Below are positions 1-7,941 of a stretch of 64,000 bases of DNA, in pieces. The notes under the pieces were generated by a model. That model saw only the letters and a list, made by a program, of their open reading frames with translations. It was not told the DNA's origin and searched no databases. The translations under genes and the position numbers were made by a program. Origin of the DNA: Paracoccus sp. DMF-8 (GTDB lineage Bacteria > Pseudomonadota > Alphaproteobacteria > Rhodobacterales > Rhodobacteraceae); the NCBI RefSeq assembly GCF_029309835.1, contig NZ_JARJHL010000003.1, forward strand, positions 463,124 to 527,123. The letters are read 5' to 3'. Numbering within the stretch: position 1 is the first letter of the stretch; each line of letters opens with the position of its first letter.

Positions 1-461
1 CGCGGCGCGGTCGGGGCTGGGGTGAAAGACCTGCGTATCGACGCCGTGCAGGATCACCTGCGCCGGGCGTTCCAGATAGCTGGCTGCCTGCGGCGAGGTC
101 GCGATCAGCCCGTCCTGCTGGCGGATCAGCCATTTCGTGAACCCCGAATGGTCGCGCTGCGCTGCGGATGTGAACAGCAGCCGATAGCGCCGCCGCAGCA
201 GGCGCCGCAGGATCAGCCCCGAGTGCCGACTGTATTGCGCCGCGCATGCCAGACCCGCCAGCGGTCGCGCGGCAGGGTCGCGGCGCGCGACAGCGGAATA
301 TGCGGCAGATCGGGCGGCAGGCCCGGCCCGGTGGCGGTGATGCCGATCATCTCGCGCTGCACCGGGATCAGCCGCACCACGGTCGAGGTGACCCCGGACA
401 GGCGCTTTTTCAGGTTCGGGGCGACGACATCAATGTCGCGATGGTGGAGCGTGTCAGGCAT
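1..461 (-). CDS. Glycosyltransferase family 4 (LPS mannosyltransferase-like), 5' part, frame broken
   Basis: This is the N-terminal part of a glycosyltransferase that runs off the left edge of the window. The first 77 residues (MPDTLHHRD start, then VVRLIPVQREMIGI and DRWRVWHARRN) resemble the start of the LpsB-type GT4 proteins of Rhodobacteraceae. The frame then hits a stop near position 213. The protein resumes in another frame with LLFTSAAQRDHSGFTKWLI and VILHGVDTQVFHPSPD, the usual continuation of this family, so a single-base indel near 215-240 is the simplest reading. The family builds lipopolysaccharide core or capsule sugars at the inner membrane. The start ATG overlaps the end of the MFS gene upstream by 8 bases. 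The exact sugar donor and acceptor cannot be told. Confidence 0.68.
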
Positions 462-1650
462 CAGGCGCCTCGGGCGTCAAAAGATACAGCATCACCCCCA
501 CCGTAAGCGGAATTGCGAAAAACAGGAACAGGCGCGAACAGGCATGGGCGGGATCGCCTGTCTGCGCGGCCTGGGCGAACCAGGGACCGGATGCGAATTG
601 CAATGCCCCCACCCCGCCGATGGAAAACATATTGAGGAATGTAACGCCCTGCCCCACCAGATGTTGTGGCAAAAAGGCCCGGCCATGCGACATCAGCAGC
701 GGATAGGCGGCGGCGATGATGGCGATCAGCCCCAGCAGTGCGATGGACAGCGACAGCGACAGCGCCGGAAACAGCCACAGCGCCAGCAGAACCGCGACGG
801 CGACCGCGTTCAGGATCAGCGCGGCGCGGCGCGGCGATCTGGCCAGCCGCGCGAACCAGCCCACCGCGAAATTGCTGGCGACCATGGCCAGCCCCATGAC
901 CAGCGTGGCATGGCCGATCACCTGATCCGAGGCGCCGAAGACCTGCGACAGATAGGGCCCCGCCCATAGCCCGCGAATGGCGGCGGGCGCGGAATAGGAC
1001 ACGAAAAGCAGCGGCAGGATGAACCAGATCGCGCGCAGGCGCAGGATCTCGGCCAGCGATCCGCGCGGGCTGTCATCGGCGATGCGTTCGGGGTCGCGGA
1101 CCAGCATCAGCACGGCCAGCGCGACCAGCAGCGTCACCGCCGCCATCGCCCATAGCGCATTGCGCCAGCCAAGCGCCTCGATCATCCAGACCAGCGGGGT
1201 CGAGCCCAGGATATTGCCAAGCGAGCCGATGCCGATGGTCGCCCCGCCAAGCGCGCCAAGAGTCGCGGGCGGGTAATTGCGGGCAAAGATGTAATAGCTG
1301 CCCATCAGCGCGGGCGAACAGCCGACCCCCAGCAGGGCCATGGCGACATGCAGATGCCAGGGAGCAGTGGCCAGCGCGAAAACCGCCGCGCCGCCCGCCC
1401 CGCCAATCGCCAGCAGGCAGGCCACCGTGCGGCGCGGCCCGACCCGGTCCAGCGCCCGGCCAATCGGGATCTGCATCACGGTAAAGGCCAAAAACCACAG
1501 CCCCGAAGACAGCGCCAGCGTATCGGGCGCCGCCCCCAGTTCGCTTTGCAGGACCGGCGACAGCACCGCCAGAAAGGCGCGGTAGAACTGGCTGAGCATA
1601 TAGGCGAGGATCAGGCTGAAGATCCCGGCGGAAAACAATGCCCGCATCAT
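454..1650 (-). CDS. MFS transporter, 12-TM class
   Basis: An intact 398-residue major facilitator superfamily permease. The protein starts with a hydrophobic helix (ALFSAGIFSLILAYMLSQFY) and has about twelve evenly spaced hydrophobic segments. The cytoplasmic loop after TM2 reads PIGRALDRVGPRR, the G-x-x-x-D-R-x-G-R-R motif A of MFS proteins. A hydrophilic stretch near residue 190 (RDPERIADDSPRG) separates the two six-helix halves. It lies directly upstream of and overlaps the glycosyltransferase gene, so the two may be cotranscribed. The substrate is not predictable from sequence. The ends are well defined and no frame break is seen. Confidence 0.88.
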   Translation of the reverse strand: MMRALFSAGIFSLILAYMLSQFYRAFLAVLSPVLQSELGAAPDTLALSSGLWFLAFTVMQIPIGRALDRVGPRRTVACLLAIGGAGGAAVFALATAPWHLHVAMALLGVGCSPALMGSYYIFARNYPPATLGALGGATIGIGSLGNILGSTPLVWMIEALGWRNALWAMAAVTLLVALAVLMLVRDPERIADDSPRGSLAEILRLRAIWFILPLLFVSYSAPAAIRGLWAGPYLSQVFGASDQVIGHATLVMGLAMVASNFAVGWFARLARSPRRAALILNAVAVAVLLALWLFPALSLSLSIALLGLIAIIAAAYPLLMSHGRAFLPQHLVGQGVTFLNMFSIGGVGALQFASGPWFAQAAQTGDPAHACSRLFLFFAIPLTVGVMLYLLTPEAPDA

Positions 1651-1716
1651 CGCTCCTGTCGGCAGGGGAAATATGGCGTCATGGAGTCAGGTTCGGGGGC
1701 GGGGTCAAGGTGGCTT

Positions 1717-2351
1717 TCAGACCCGGCCCAATGCTGCGGCCAGCCACAGCGCCGCCTGTTCGCCGCGTCCCTGCCGATACAGCCCGGAACGGCGCAGGGC
1801 GGCCAGCCGGGCTGTCGGTCCACCCTGCCGGACCTGCTGAAAGTCGCGCAGGATCATCTGGTTTTCCGGGGTCAGCAGCGCGCGGGACTGGCTCAGCGCC
1901 TGCGCCATGATCTGATTCCAGCGCCGCTGACTGCCGCCCATCATCCGATCGAACGCGCGAAGCTGCCGCTGCCCGCCCGAGGGCGCGCCCACCGCATTCG
2001 CCTGATGCTGGCGCGGCTCAGCTTGTCATCCGGCCAGACGTCATCCTGATCGCAAAAGGCGACCGCCGTCGCCTTATCGGGCACCCGTTGCAGCAAGCGG
2101 CGGAAATTCTGCGCCGGCCCCTGCCCCGGTCCCAGTCCCTGCCCCGTGAGCAGTTCGACGCGATCTTTTGGCTGGTTGGCGGCAAAGTCCCGGACGATCT
2201 GCGGCCCGTCATCGGTCGAGCCGTCATCGCCGACCCACAGCCGCCAGTCCGTGCCTTGGCGGGCCAGACTGTCCAGTTGCGCCTGCAGATGCGGCGCGCC
2301 GTTGAACAGCGCCATCAGCACCGCGACCTGACCGGCTGTTTTCTGCTGCAT
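1717..2351 (-). pseudogene. Glycosyltransferase family 2, internally deleted
   Basis: The N-terminal third is a normal GT2 start: a short lead, VAVLMALFNGAPHLQAQLDS, the WVGDDGSTDDG nucleotide-sugar motif, and CDQDDVWPDDKLSRA, the family's DQDD(V/I)W motif. Right after KLSRA, near 2000-2010, the frame changes and the sequence continues as RQHQANAVGAPSGGQ..., then a typical C-terminus (ALLTPENQ, LRRSGLYRQGRGEQAALWLAAALG). In full-length relatives about 100 residues, including the acceptor-binding GGNTM region, lie between these two blocks. They are missing here, so the gene is internally deleted as well as frame-shifted and should be inactive. The start ATG at 2351 was chosen because the conserved fold begins within ten residues. 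Confidence 0.72.
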
Positions 2352-2428
2352 CGCGCGCCCTGATCGTCGTTCCTTCAGAACGGCGCTAGGCGATTGCCGC
2401 CCGCATGTCCAGCGGGCGGCCCGTTTGG

Positions 2429-3202
2429 TCAGTAGTCGCCCGTGACGATTTCGGCGTCCCAGCCTTGCAGGTCTGCCCCGCTCCACGATCCGTAGGAGGC
2501 GTTCGGCAGCACGATCCATTCCGTTCCGAATTTCGCGGCGTTTTCGTGGACCAGCGCCTTTTGCCGGTCCAGCGGCGTCTTGCGGAAACCGCCGTCGAAA
2601 TCATGCAGTGTGTCGCCCAGCAACATGACGATCTGGTGGTTTTCCTCGACAATGGCGCGGCGTGTGACCTTGGGCGGGCCAAGCAGCAGGACCGATTCCG
2701 CGCTGACCTGCGGCAGGGCGAGGTCGTTCAACGTGGCAAGGCTGGCCTTCTTGAAGTCATCCGTGCGGTCCGAGATGTAGAAGATCGACACCCCCAGACC
2801 GTCGGCATGGTCCAGAAACTCCTTGGCGCCGGGGATCAGCGTGGGCTTGCCTTCGCGTTCCCAATGGGTCGAGGTGTCCCAACCGTCATAGGTGTGGCAA
2901 TTTTCCAGATCGCGCGCCAGCAGGGCCGAATTGTCGATGATGGTTTCGTCCAGATCGGTGACGACGGCCAGTTTCGACGGATCTTCGACCCCCTGCACGG
3001 CGGCATCCAGACGCAGCGTGGCCAGCTGGAAGGCCTGCAGTTGCAGGGCCTGAATCTCTGCCGATTGCTGCTGGAAACGCAGGCCCATCGTATATTCGCG
3101 GACCTTGCAGTCGTTTTCCGCATCCTCGGCCAGGGCCGGGGCGGCAAGGGCCAGTGCCGTCGCAAATGCGGCGGCAAGCGCCGGGCGCAGGCGTGTCGTC
3201 AT
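2429..3202 (-). CDS. Secreted HAD-family acid phosphatase (e(P4)/class B-like)
   Basis: A 257-residue periplasmic phosphatase of the HAD superfamily. Residues 1-25 are a signal peptide ending in APALA, followed by the mature start EDAEND. The catalytic loop VTDLDETIID near residues 82-90 carries the DxDxT nucleophile and acid/base aspartates, and SDRTDD and LLGDTLHDF supply the later HAD motifs. The nearest known group is the 5'-nucleotidase/acid phosphatase e(P4) family, which dephosphorylates nucleotides such as NMN outside the inner membrane. Unlike H. influenzae e(P4), no lipobox cysteine sits at the cleavage site, so this is probably soluble. The ATG at 3202 has a GGGAG ribosome site just upstream; the in-frame ATG further up has none. 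Confidence 0.82.
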   Translation of the reverse strand: MTTRLRPALAAAFATALALAAPALAEDAENDCKVREYTMGLRFQQQSAEIQALQLQAFQLATLRLDAAVQGVEDPSKLAVVTDLDETIIDNSALLARDLENCHTYDGWDTSTHWEREGKPTLIPGAKEFLDHADGLGVSIFYISDRTDDFKKASLATLNDLALPQVSAESVLLLGPPKVTRRAIVEENHQIVMLLGDTLHDFDGGFRKTPLDRQKALVHENAAKFGTEWIVLPNASYGSWSGADLQGWDAEIVTGDY

Positions 3203-3292
3203 GGTCTTTTTCTCCCTGTTTTGGGGCGCGTTCTGCGCCCGCCGCAGGAAGGCTAGCGGGTCATTGATTGACCAGTCAAACAAAAACCGGCG

Positions 3293-4582
3293 TCAGGCGG
3301 GTTGCAGCCCCATCGGGCGTTCGCGCACGGGCAGATGGATCAGCGCGCTGAAGGCGCCGACGCCGACACCGACCCACCAGACGATGGTGTAATCGCCATA
3401 AAGGTCGAACATCTTTCCGCCCAGCCACACGCCAAGGAACGATCCCAGCTGATGCGACAGAAAGACGAAACCATAGAGCGTCCCCATATAGCGCAGCCCA
3501 TAGATATAGGCGACCAGCCCCGAGGTCAGCGGCACCGTCGCCAGCCACAGCGACCCCATCACCGCCGAAAAGATCAGCACGCTGGCCGGCGTGATCGGCG
3601 ACAGGATAAAGGCCGCCGCCGCGATGGTGCGCAGCGTATAGATGCCCGCCAGCAGGTATTTGCGCGAATAGCGGTTGCCCAGCCACCCGGCCAGGATCGA
3701 GCCCGCGATATTCGCCACCCCGATCAGGGCAATCGCCCATGCCCCCAGTTGCGAGGTCGTGGAAATGCCCATGCTGGCCAGCAGCCCTCCGGCTTCGATG
3801 GGGCTGCACATCTGGGTGACCATCGCCGGGAAATGCGCGGTGACGAAGGCCAGTTGATAGCCGCAGGAAAAGAAACCCGCAAAGATCATCAGATAGGACG
3901 GATCCCGAAAGGCGCGTTTCAGGACGGTGCCAAGGCTTTCCTCCAGTTCCGCGCGGGTGGCGGCAGGGCGCGACGGGCCAAGCAGCGGCAGGAACAGCAG
4001 CATGGTGCAGGCGATGCCCGCAAAGACCATGAAAACCCCCTGCCAGCCCATCTGGCCCAGCAGGAATTCGGCCAGCGGCGGGCCGACGACCTGCCCCGCC
4101 GAGCCTGCGGCGGTCGCGATGCCAAGCGCAAGGCTGCGGTTTTCATCGCTGGCCGCGCGTCCGACAATCGCCAGAATGACGCCGAAACCGGTTCCCGCGA
4201 TGCCGAAACCGACGGCAATTTCCCAGAACTGTATCGCCCCCGGCGTCACCGACATCGCGCTGAAGATCAGGCCCGCCGCATACAGGATCACCCCCAGAAT
4301 GATCGAAACCCGGTCGCCCCACCGTTCCGCCAGCGCCCCGAACAGCGGCTGTCCGAAACCCCAGGCCAGGTTCTGGATGGCGATGGCCATGGAAAATTCG
4401 CTGCGCGGCCAGTCGAATTCGCTGGCGATCGGGATCTGAAAAATGCCGAAACTGGCGCGCAGCGAAAAGTTGATCAGCAGGATGATCGACCCGCCGATCA
4501 GGATCGGCGTGAACAGCGATGCGGATGACGTGCGGGATGTGGCGGCGGACAAGGCTGGCTCCGGGCGGATATGACCGGCCAT
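3293..4582 (-). CDS. MFS transporter (monocarboxylate/oxalate-type)
   Basis: An intact 429-residue major facilitator permease with twelve predicted membrane segments, starting after a short soluble N-terminus. The segments SIILLINFSLRASFGIFQIPIA and FDWPRSEFSMAIAIQNLAWGFGQPLFGALAERWG match the first helices and motif A of the oxalate/formate and monocarboxylate antiporter branch of the MFS. A central loop of about 25 residues (RPAATRAELEESLG) divides the two halves. It stands alone between the phosphatase and the divergent GST gene. The substrate is unknown; monocarboxylates are only a family-level guess. Confidence 0.86.
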   Translation of the reverse strand: MAGHIRPEPALSAATSRTSSASLFTPILIGGSIILLINFSLRASFGIFQIPIASEFDWPRSEFSMAIAIQNLAWGFGQPLFGALAERWGDRVSIILGVILYAAGLIFSAMSVTPGAIQFWEIAVGFGIAGTGFGVILAIVGRAASDENRSLALGIATAAGSAGQVVGPPLAEFLLGQMGWQGVFMVFAGIACTMLLFLPLLGPSRPAATRAELEESLGTVLKRAFRDPSYLMIFAGFFSCGYQLAFVTAHFPAMVTQMCSPIEAGGLLASMGISTTSQLGAWAIALIGVANIAGSILAGWLGNRYSRKYLLAGIYTLRTIAAAAFILSPITPASVLIFSAVMGSLWLATVPLTSGLVAYIYGLRYMGTLYGFVFLSHQLGSFLGVWLGGKMFDLYGDYTIVWWVGVGVGAFSALIHLPVRERPMGLQPA

Positions 4583-4697
4583 TCCTGCGCCCTGGCCCTG
4601 TGGCGGTCAAGCTCGATTCGCCCCCTGCGCGGGGCGATTGCGGCATGCGGGCACCGGCGATAAGCTGAAGGCTCAACCCCGGCCAGAGGCGCATCGC

Positions 4698-5285
4698 ATG
4701 TATCAGGTGATCGGAATGGTCCAAAGCCGCGCCTTTCGCGTGCTGTGGATGCTTGAGGAACTGGGCCAGGACTATGAGCATGTCGCCGAGAACCCGCAGT
4801 CTCCGGGTGTGGTGGCGCTGAATCCGGCGGGCAAGATCCCGATCCTGATCGTCGATGGCACGCCGATCACCGATTCGACCGCGATCCTGACCTATCTTTC
4901 CGACCGCCACGGCGCGCTGACCCATCCGGCGGGCAGCCTGCCTCGCGCCCGGCAGGACAGCCTGACGCAATTCCTGCTGGATGAATTCGACGCGGCTTTG
5001 TGGCTGGCGGCGCGTCACAGCTTTGTCCTGCCCGAGGAAATGCGGCTGGCCGCGATCAAGAACACGCTGCGTTGGGAATTCGAACGCAGCCAGAAGGTTC
5101 TGGTGACGCGCATGGCCGATGGCGAATTCGTCATGGGCGACCGGATGACGCTGGCCGATATCATTCTGGCGGATTGTCTGGGCTGGGCGCTGAATGCGAA
5201 ATTCCCGATCACCGAACATCGCCTGACCGAATTTCTGGACCGGATGCGCGCCCGCCCCGCCTATCTGCGGGCGCGGGAAAGGTAA
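4698..5285 (+). CDS. Glutathione S-transferase family protein
   Basis: A 195-residue cytosolic GST. The N-terminal thioredoxin-fold domain (residues 1-75) shows SRAFRVLWMLEELG, the NPAGKIPIL turn with its cis-proline, and TDSTAILTYLSDRHG, the glutathione-binding T/E-S-x-A-I motif. The rest is an all-helical domain containing MGDRMTLADIILADCLGWAL, the conserved N-capping/hydrophobic staple region. The ATG at 4698 is preferred to the longer start at 4638 because the fold begins at MYQVIGM. The 3' end overlaps the convergent flavoprotein gene by about 25 bases. The physiological substrate is unknown. Confidence 0.88.
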   Translation: MYQVIGMVQSRAFRVLWMLEELGQDYEHVAENPQSPGVVALNPAGKIPILIVDGTPITDSTAILTYLSDRHGALTHPAGSLPRARQDSLTQFLLDEFDAALWLAARHSFVLPEEMRLAAIKNTLRWEFERSQKVLVTRMADGEFVMGDRMTLADIILADCLGWALNAKFPITEHRLTEFLDRMRARPAYLRARER

Positions 5286-6424
5286 TCCAGAACGCCCCGC
5301 CCGGCGGTGCGGCCCGAGGCAAGGCAGCCGGTCAGCAGATAGCCGCCCGTCGGGGCTTCCCAATCCAGCATCTCGCCCGCGGCGAAGGTGCCGGGCATGG
5401 CGCGCAGTTCCAGCGCGGGGGTCAGGGCGTCGGCGGTGATGCCACCGGCCGAGGATATCGCGCGGGCGATGCCCATCGGTCCCGTCAGCCGCATCGGCAG
5501 CGCCTTGGCCAGGCCGGCCAGCGCCGCCGGATCGGCGGGCAGCGGCCGGCCCCATTCCATCAGCAGCGCCGCGCGCACCGGATCGCCCAAGACCCGCCGC
5601 AGCCGGTTGCCAAGCGACAGTTTCGCGGGCGCCCGCGCCAGCCGCCGCGCCAGTTCCGCGCGTTCCAGATCCGGGGCCAGATCGACGAAGGGCGCGGCGC
5701 CGTCGCGGATGCCAGCGGCGATTTCATAGATGCCGCCGCCTTCGATCCCGGTTTGCGAAATCACCCATTCGCCACGGCTGGCCGCATCCCCGGCGCGGAT
5801 CGCGGTGCCTTTGACCGCCGCGCCGAAATGCCGGGCCATCTGGTCGGACCATGCCGCGCGAAAGCCCATGTTCGCGGGCTTCATCGGGGCCAGGCCGACG
5901 CCCTGCCCGGCCAGCCACCCCTGCCATGCGCCATCCGATCCCAGCCTTGGCCAGCTTGCCCCGCCAAGCGCCAGCACCACCGCATCGGCGGCGATCTGCT
6001 GCGACCCGTCGGGCGTGTCGAACCCCGCGCCGGTCCAGCGCCAGCGCGGGCGGATCCGCACGCCCTGCCCCGCCAGCCGCGCCAGCCATGCCCGCAGCAG
6101 CGGCGAGGCCTTCATCCCGACCGGAAAGACCCGGCCCGTCGTGCCGGTGAACAGCGGCACGCCCAGCCCCCCGGCCCATGCGCGAACCTGCGGCGGGCCG
6201 AAATCGGCGATGCCCAGCAGACCCGCGCAGGAACCGGCGAAATGCGCCGCGAAATCGGCGGCGGGCTGGTCCTTGGTCAGGTTCAGCCCGGATTTGCCCG
6301 CCATCAGGAACTTGCGGGCGGGGGTCGGCATCGCCTCGGCCACGGTGACGGGGATGCCTGCCGCTGAAATGACCTCGGCCGCCATCAGCCCCGCAGGCCC
6401 GGCGCCGATCACCAGAACCGTCAT
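5261..6424 (-). CDS. NAD(P)/FAD-dependent oxidoreductase, HI0933/BaiN family (TIGR03862-like)
   Basis: A 387-residue flavoprotein. It opens with the Rossmann FAD-binding motif VLVIGAGPAGLMAAEVI (GxGxxG) and then AEAMPTPARKFLMAGKSGLNLT, the signature of the HI0933 group. Near the end are MPGTFAAGEMLDWEAPTGGYLL and the second FAD contact. HI0933-like proteins are FAD-dependent enzymes of largely unknown physiological substrate; BaiN is a member active in bile-acid dehydroxylation in gut clostridia, a role not expected here. The gene overlaps the upstream holA stop by four bases, so the two are probably translated from one message. Confidence 0.85.
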   Translation of the reverse strand: MTVLVIGAGPAGLMAAEVISAAGIPVTVAEAMPTPARKFLMAGKSGLNLTKDQPAADFAAHFAGSCAGLLGIADFGPPQVRAWAGGLGVPLFTGTTGRVFPVGMKASPLLRAWLARLAGQGVRIRPRWRWTGAGFDTPDGSQQIAADAVVLALGGASWPRLGSDGAWQGWLAGQGVGLAPMKPANMGFRAAWSDQMARHFGAAVKGTAIRAGDAASRGEWVISQTGIEGGGIYEIAAGIRDGAAPFVDLAPDLERAELARRLARAPAKLSLGNRLRRVLGDPVRAALLMEWGRPLPADPAALAGLAKALPMRLTGPMGIARAISSAGGITADALTPALELRAMPGTFAAGEMLDWEAPTGGYLLTGCLASGRTAGRGVLDYLSRARR

Positions 6425-7448
6425 CTGCGCTCGCGGGGCATCATGGTCAGCCGCACCAGCGCGCGTTCCATCACCGCCATGGTCGGCGCGCGGCTGGCGC
6501 TGCGCAGGGTCAGGTCGGTGTCGATCAGGTGGTGGATCGCCTCTTCCAGCCGCCGCATGCCCCAGTCCTGCGCCTGCCGGATCATCCGGTCGCGGCGCGG
6601 GCCAAAGACCGGCGGGCGCATTTTCCCAAGCCCCGAGGCCGGGCCGCCGGGATCGCTGGCCGCGCGGTGCAGGGCACGGAAATGGCGCAGCGCCGCGATG
6701 CAGATGGTCACGGGCAGCGTGCCCTGCGCCTCGATCCGGCGCATCAGACCGGCGAATTCGCGGGATTTGCCATCCGCCACGGCCTCGATCAGGTCATCCA
6801 CCTCTGCCTCGATCGAGGCGGAGATCAGCTGGCCGATTTCCTCGGGCGTTAGCGGCGTCGGATCGCCGTGTTTGAACAGGCCGATCTTTTCGACGGTCTG
6901 GCGGAAATCGCCGGGGTCCAGCGCCCGCGACAGCGCGACCAGATCGCGCATCGCATCGCGCGGCACCTGCGGCAGGTCGGACTGGACCAGCCAGCGCTCG
7001 ATTTCTTCCTCTCCCGGCGGGTCGTCATAGACCGGGGCGGCGATGGCGGCCGGGTGCGGTTCGAACAGCTTGCGCAGCGCGGATGGATTTGTTCGGCGCG
7101 CCCCCGCGACGACGATCACCGCATCGCCCGGTGACCATTCCTGCAAAGCCGAGGCAATCGCGGGCGCCGCCGCATCCGGCGTGTCGTCGACCTGCACGAC
7201 GCGCTGGCCGGGGAAAAAGCCCGCGGCCTTGACCTCGTCCAGCAGGCGGGCGGGATCCTTGCGCAGATCGGCGCCGGGCATGCGCGACAGGCGCATTTCC
7301 TCCTCGGCGCCGTCACCGACCAGCGATTTTACCGCCTCGGCCCGTTTCAGGGCGACGCGCATCGCATCCTGACCATAGATCAGCAGCGCCGGCCGCGTCG
7401 GATCAGGCCGCGCCGAGATAGCGCAGATTTCCGCGCCCTGAGGTTCAC
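6421..7448 (-). CDS. holA: DNA polymerase III subunit delta (HolA), one frame break near the start
   Basis: Delta is the clamp-loader subunit that opens the beta sliding clamp. An uninterrupted frame from 7362 encodes VALKRAEAVKSLVG, MRLSRMPGADLRKDPARLLDEV, FPGQRVVQVDD and a C-terminus with FKHGDPTPLTPEEIGQLISA and MALTIRIAALRHF-like helices, about 313 residues. The conserved opening (ARPDPTRPALLIYGQDAMRV) lies just upstream in the same frame. It connects to a GTG at 7448 only if one base is added to the AGGGCG run near 7437. That start overlaps the LptE stop as GTGA, the usual arrangement. The gene is therefore probably whole in the organism. It follows leuS and lptE and overlaps the flavoprotein gene downstream. 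Confidence 0.85.
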
Positions 7449-7941
7449 GGCTGTTGCGCCGGGACCGCGCCAGTAAAGCCGCGTCACCACCTGATCGGCC
7501 AGCATCGCGGCCAGCCGGTCATGGGCATCCTGTTCCGCCGACATGGTGGCGATGGTCGTCCCGGTCGTCGAATAGGGAACTGAAGTTGTTGACCTGCCCG
7601 CGCGTCAGGATCCGGCCCGTGGCGGTTTCGGTCAGCGTGAAATCGGCCGAGCCGTTCAGCGCATAGCGCGTGGTGATCTCGTCGGGCGTGATCGCCTGCG
7701 GCACGACGGCGATGCGCAGGTTATAGCTGAGATCGAATTCCGGCGCATCCGGCGGGCCAAGCCGTTCGGTGATGCGCCGGACAAAGGCGAAATCGTCGAT
7801 GGTTTTCGGATCGGCGGTCGCGATCTTGCCGAACAGCCGCTGCCCCGGCCCGCCCGGCCCATAGACCGGGGTAAAGCCGCAGGCGGCCAGACCGGCCAGC
7901 GCCAGCCCGCCCAACAGGAAGTTGCGTCTAGATGACCACAT
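7445..7941 (-). CDS. lptE: LPS-assembly lipoprotein LptE, frame broken twice
   Basis: LptE sits inside the LptD barrel and helps place lipopolysaccharide in the outer membrane. The start [21 protein letters not shown] carries a lipobox (GLAAC), followed by [12 protein letters not shown], the hallmark of alphaproteobacterial Lpt[25 protein letters not shown] and QVNNFSS are also family features. The frame is lost near 7570 in a CCC run; the other frame continues with [30 protein letters not shown] as expected. A second extra T near 7485 would give the natural ending [11 protein letters not shown] with a stop overlapping holA. The start overlaps the leuS stop. Order leuS-lptE-holA is standard in this group. 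Confidence 0.82.
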
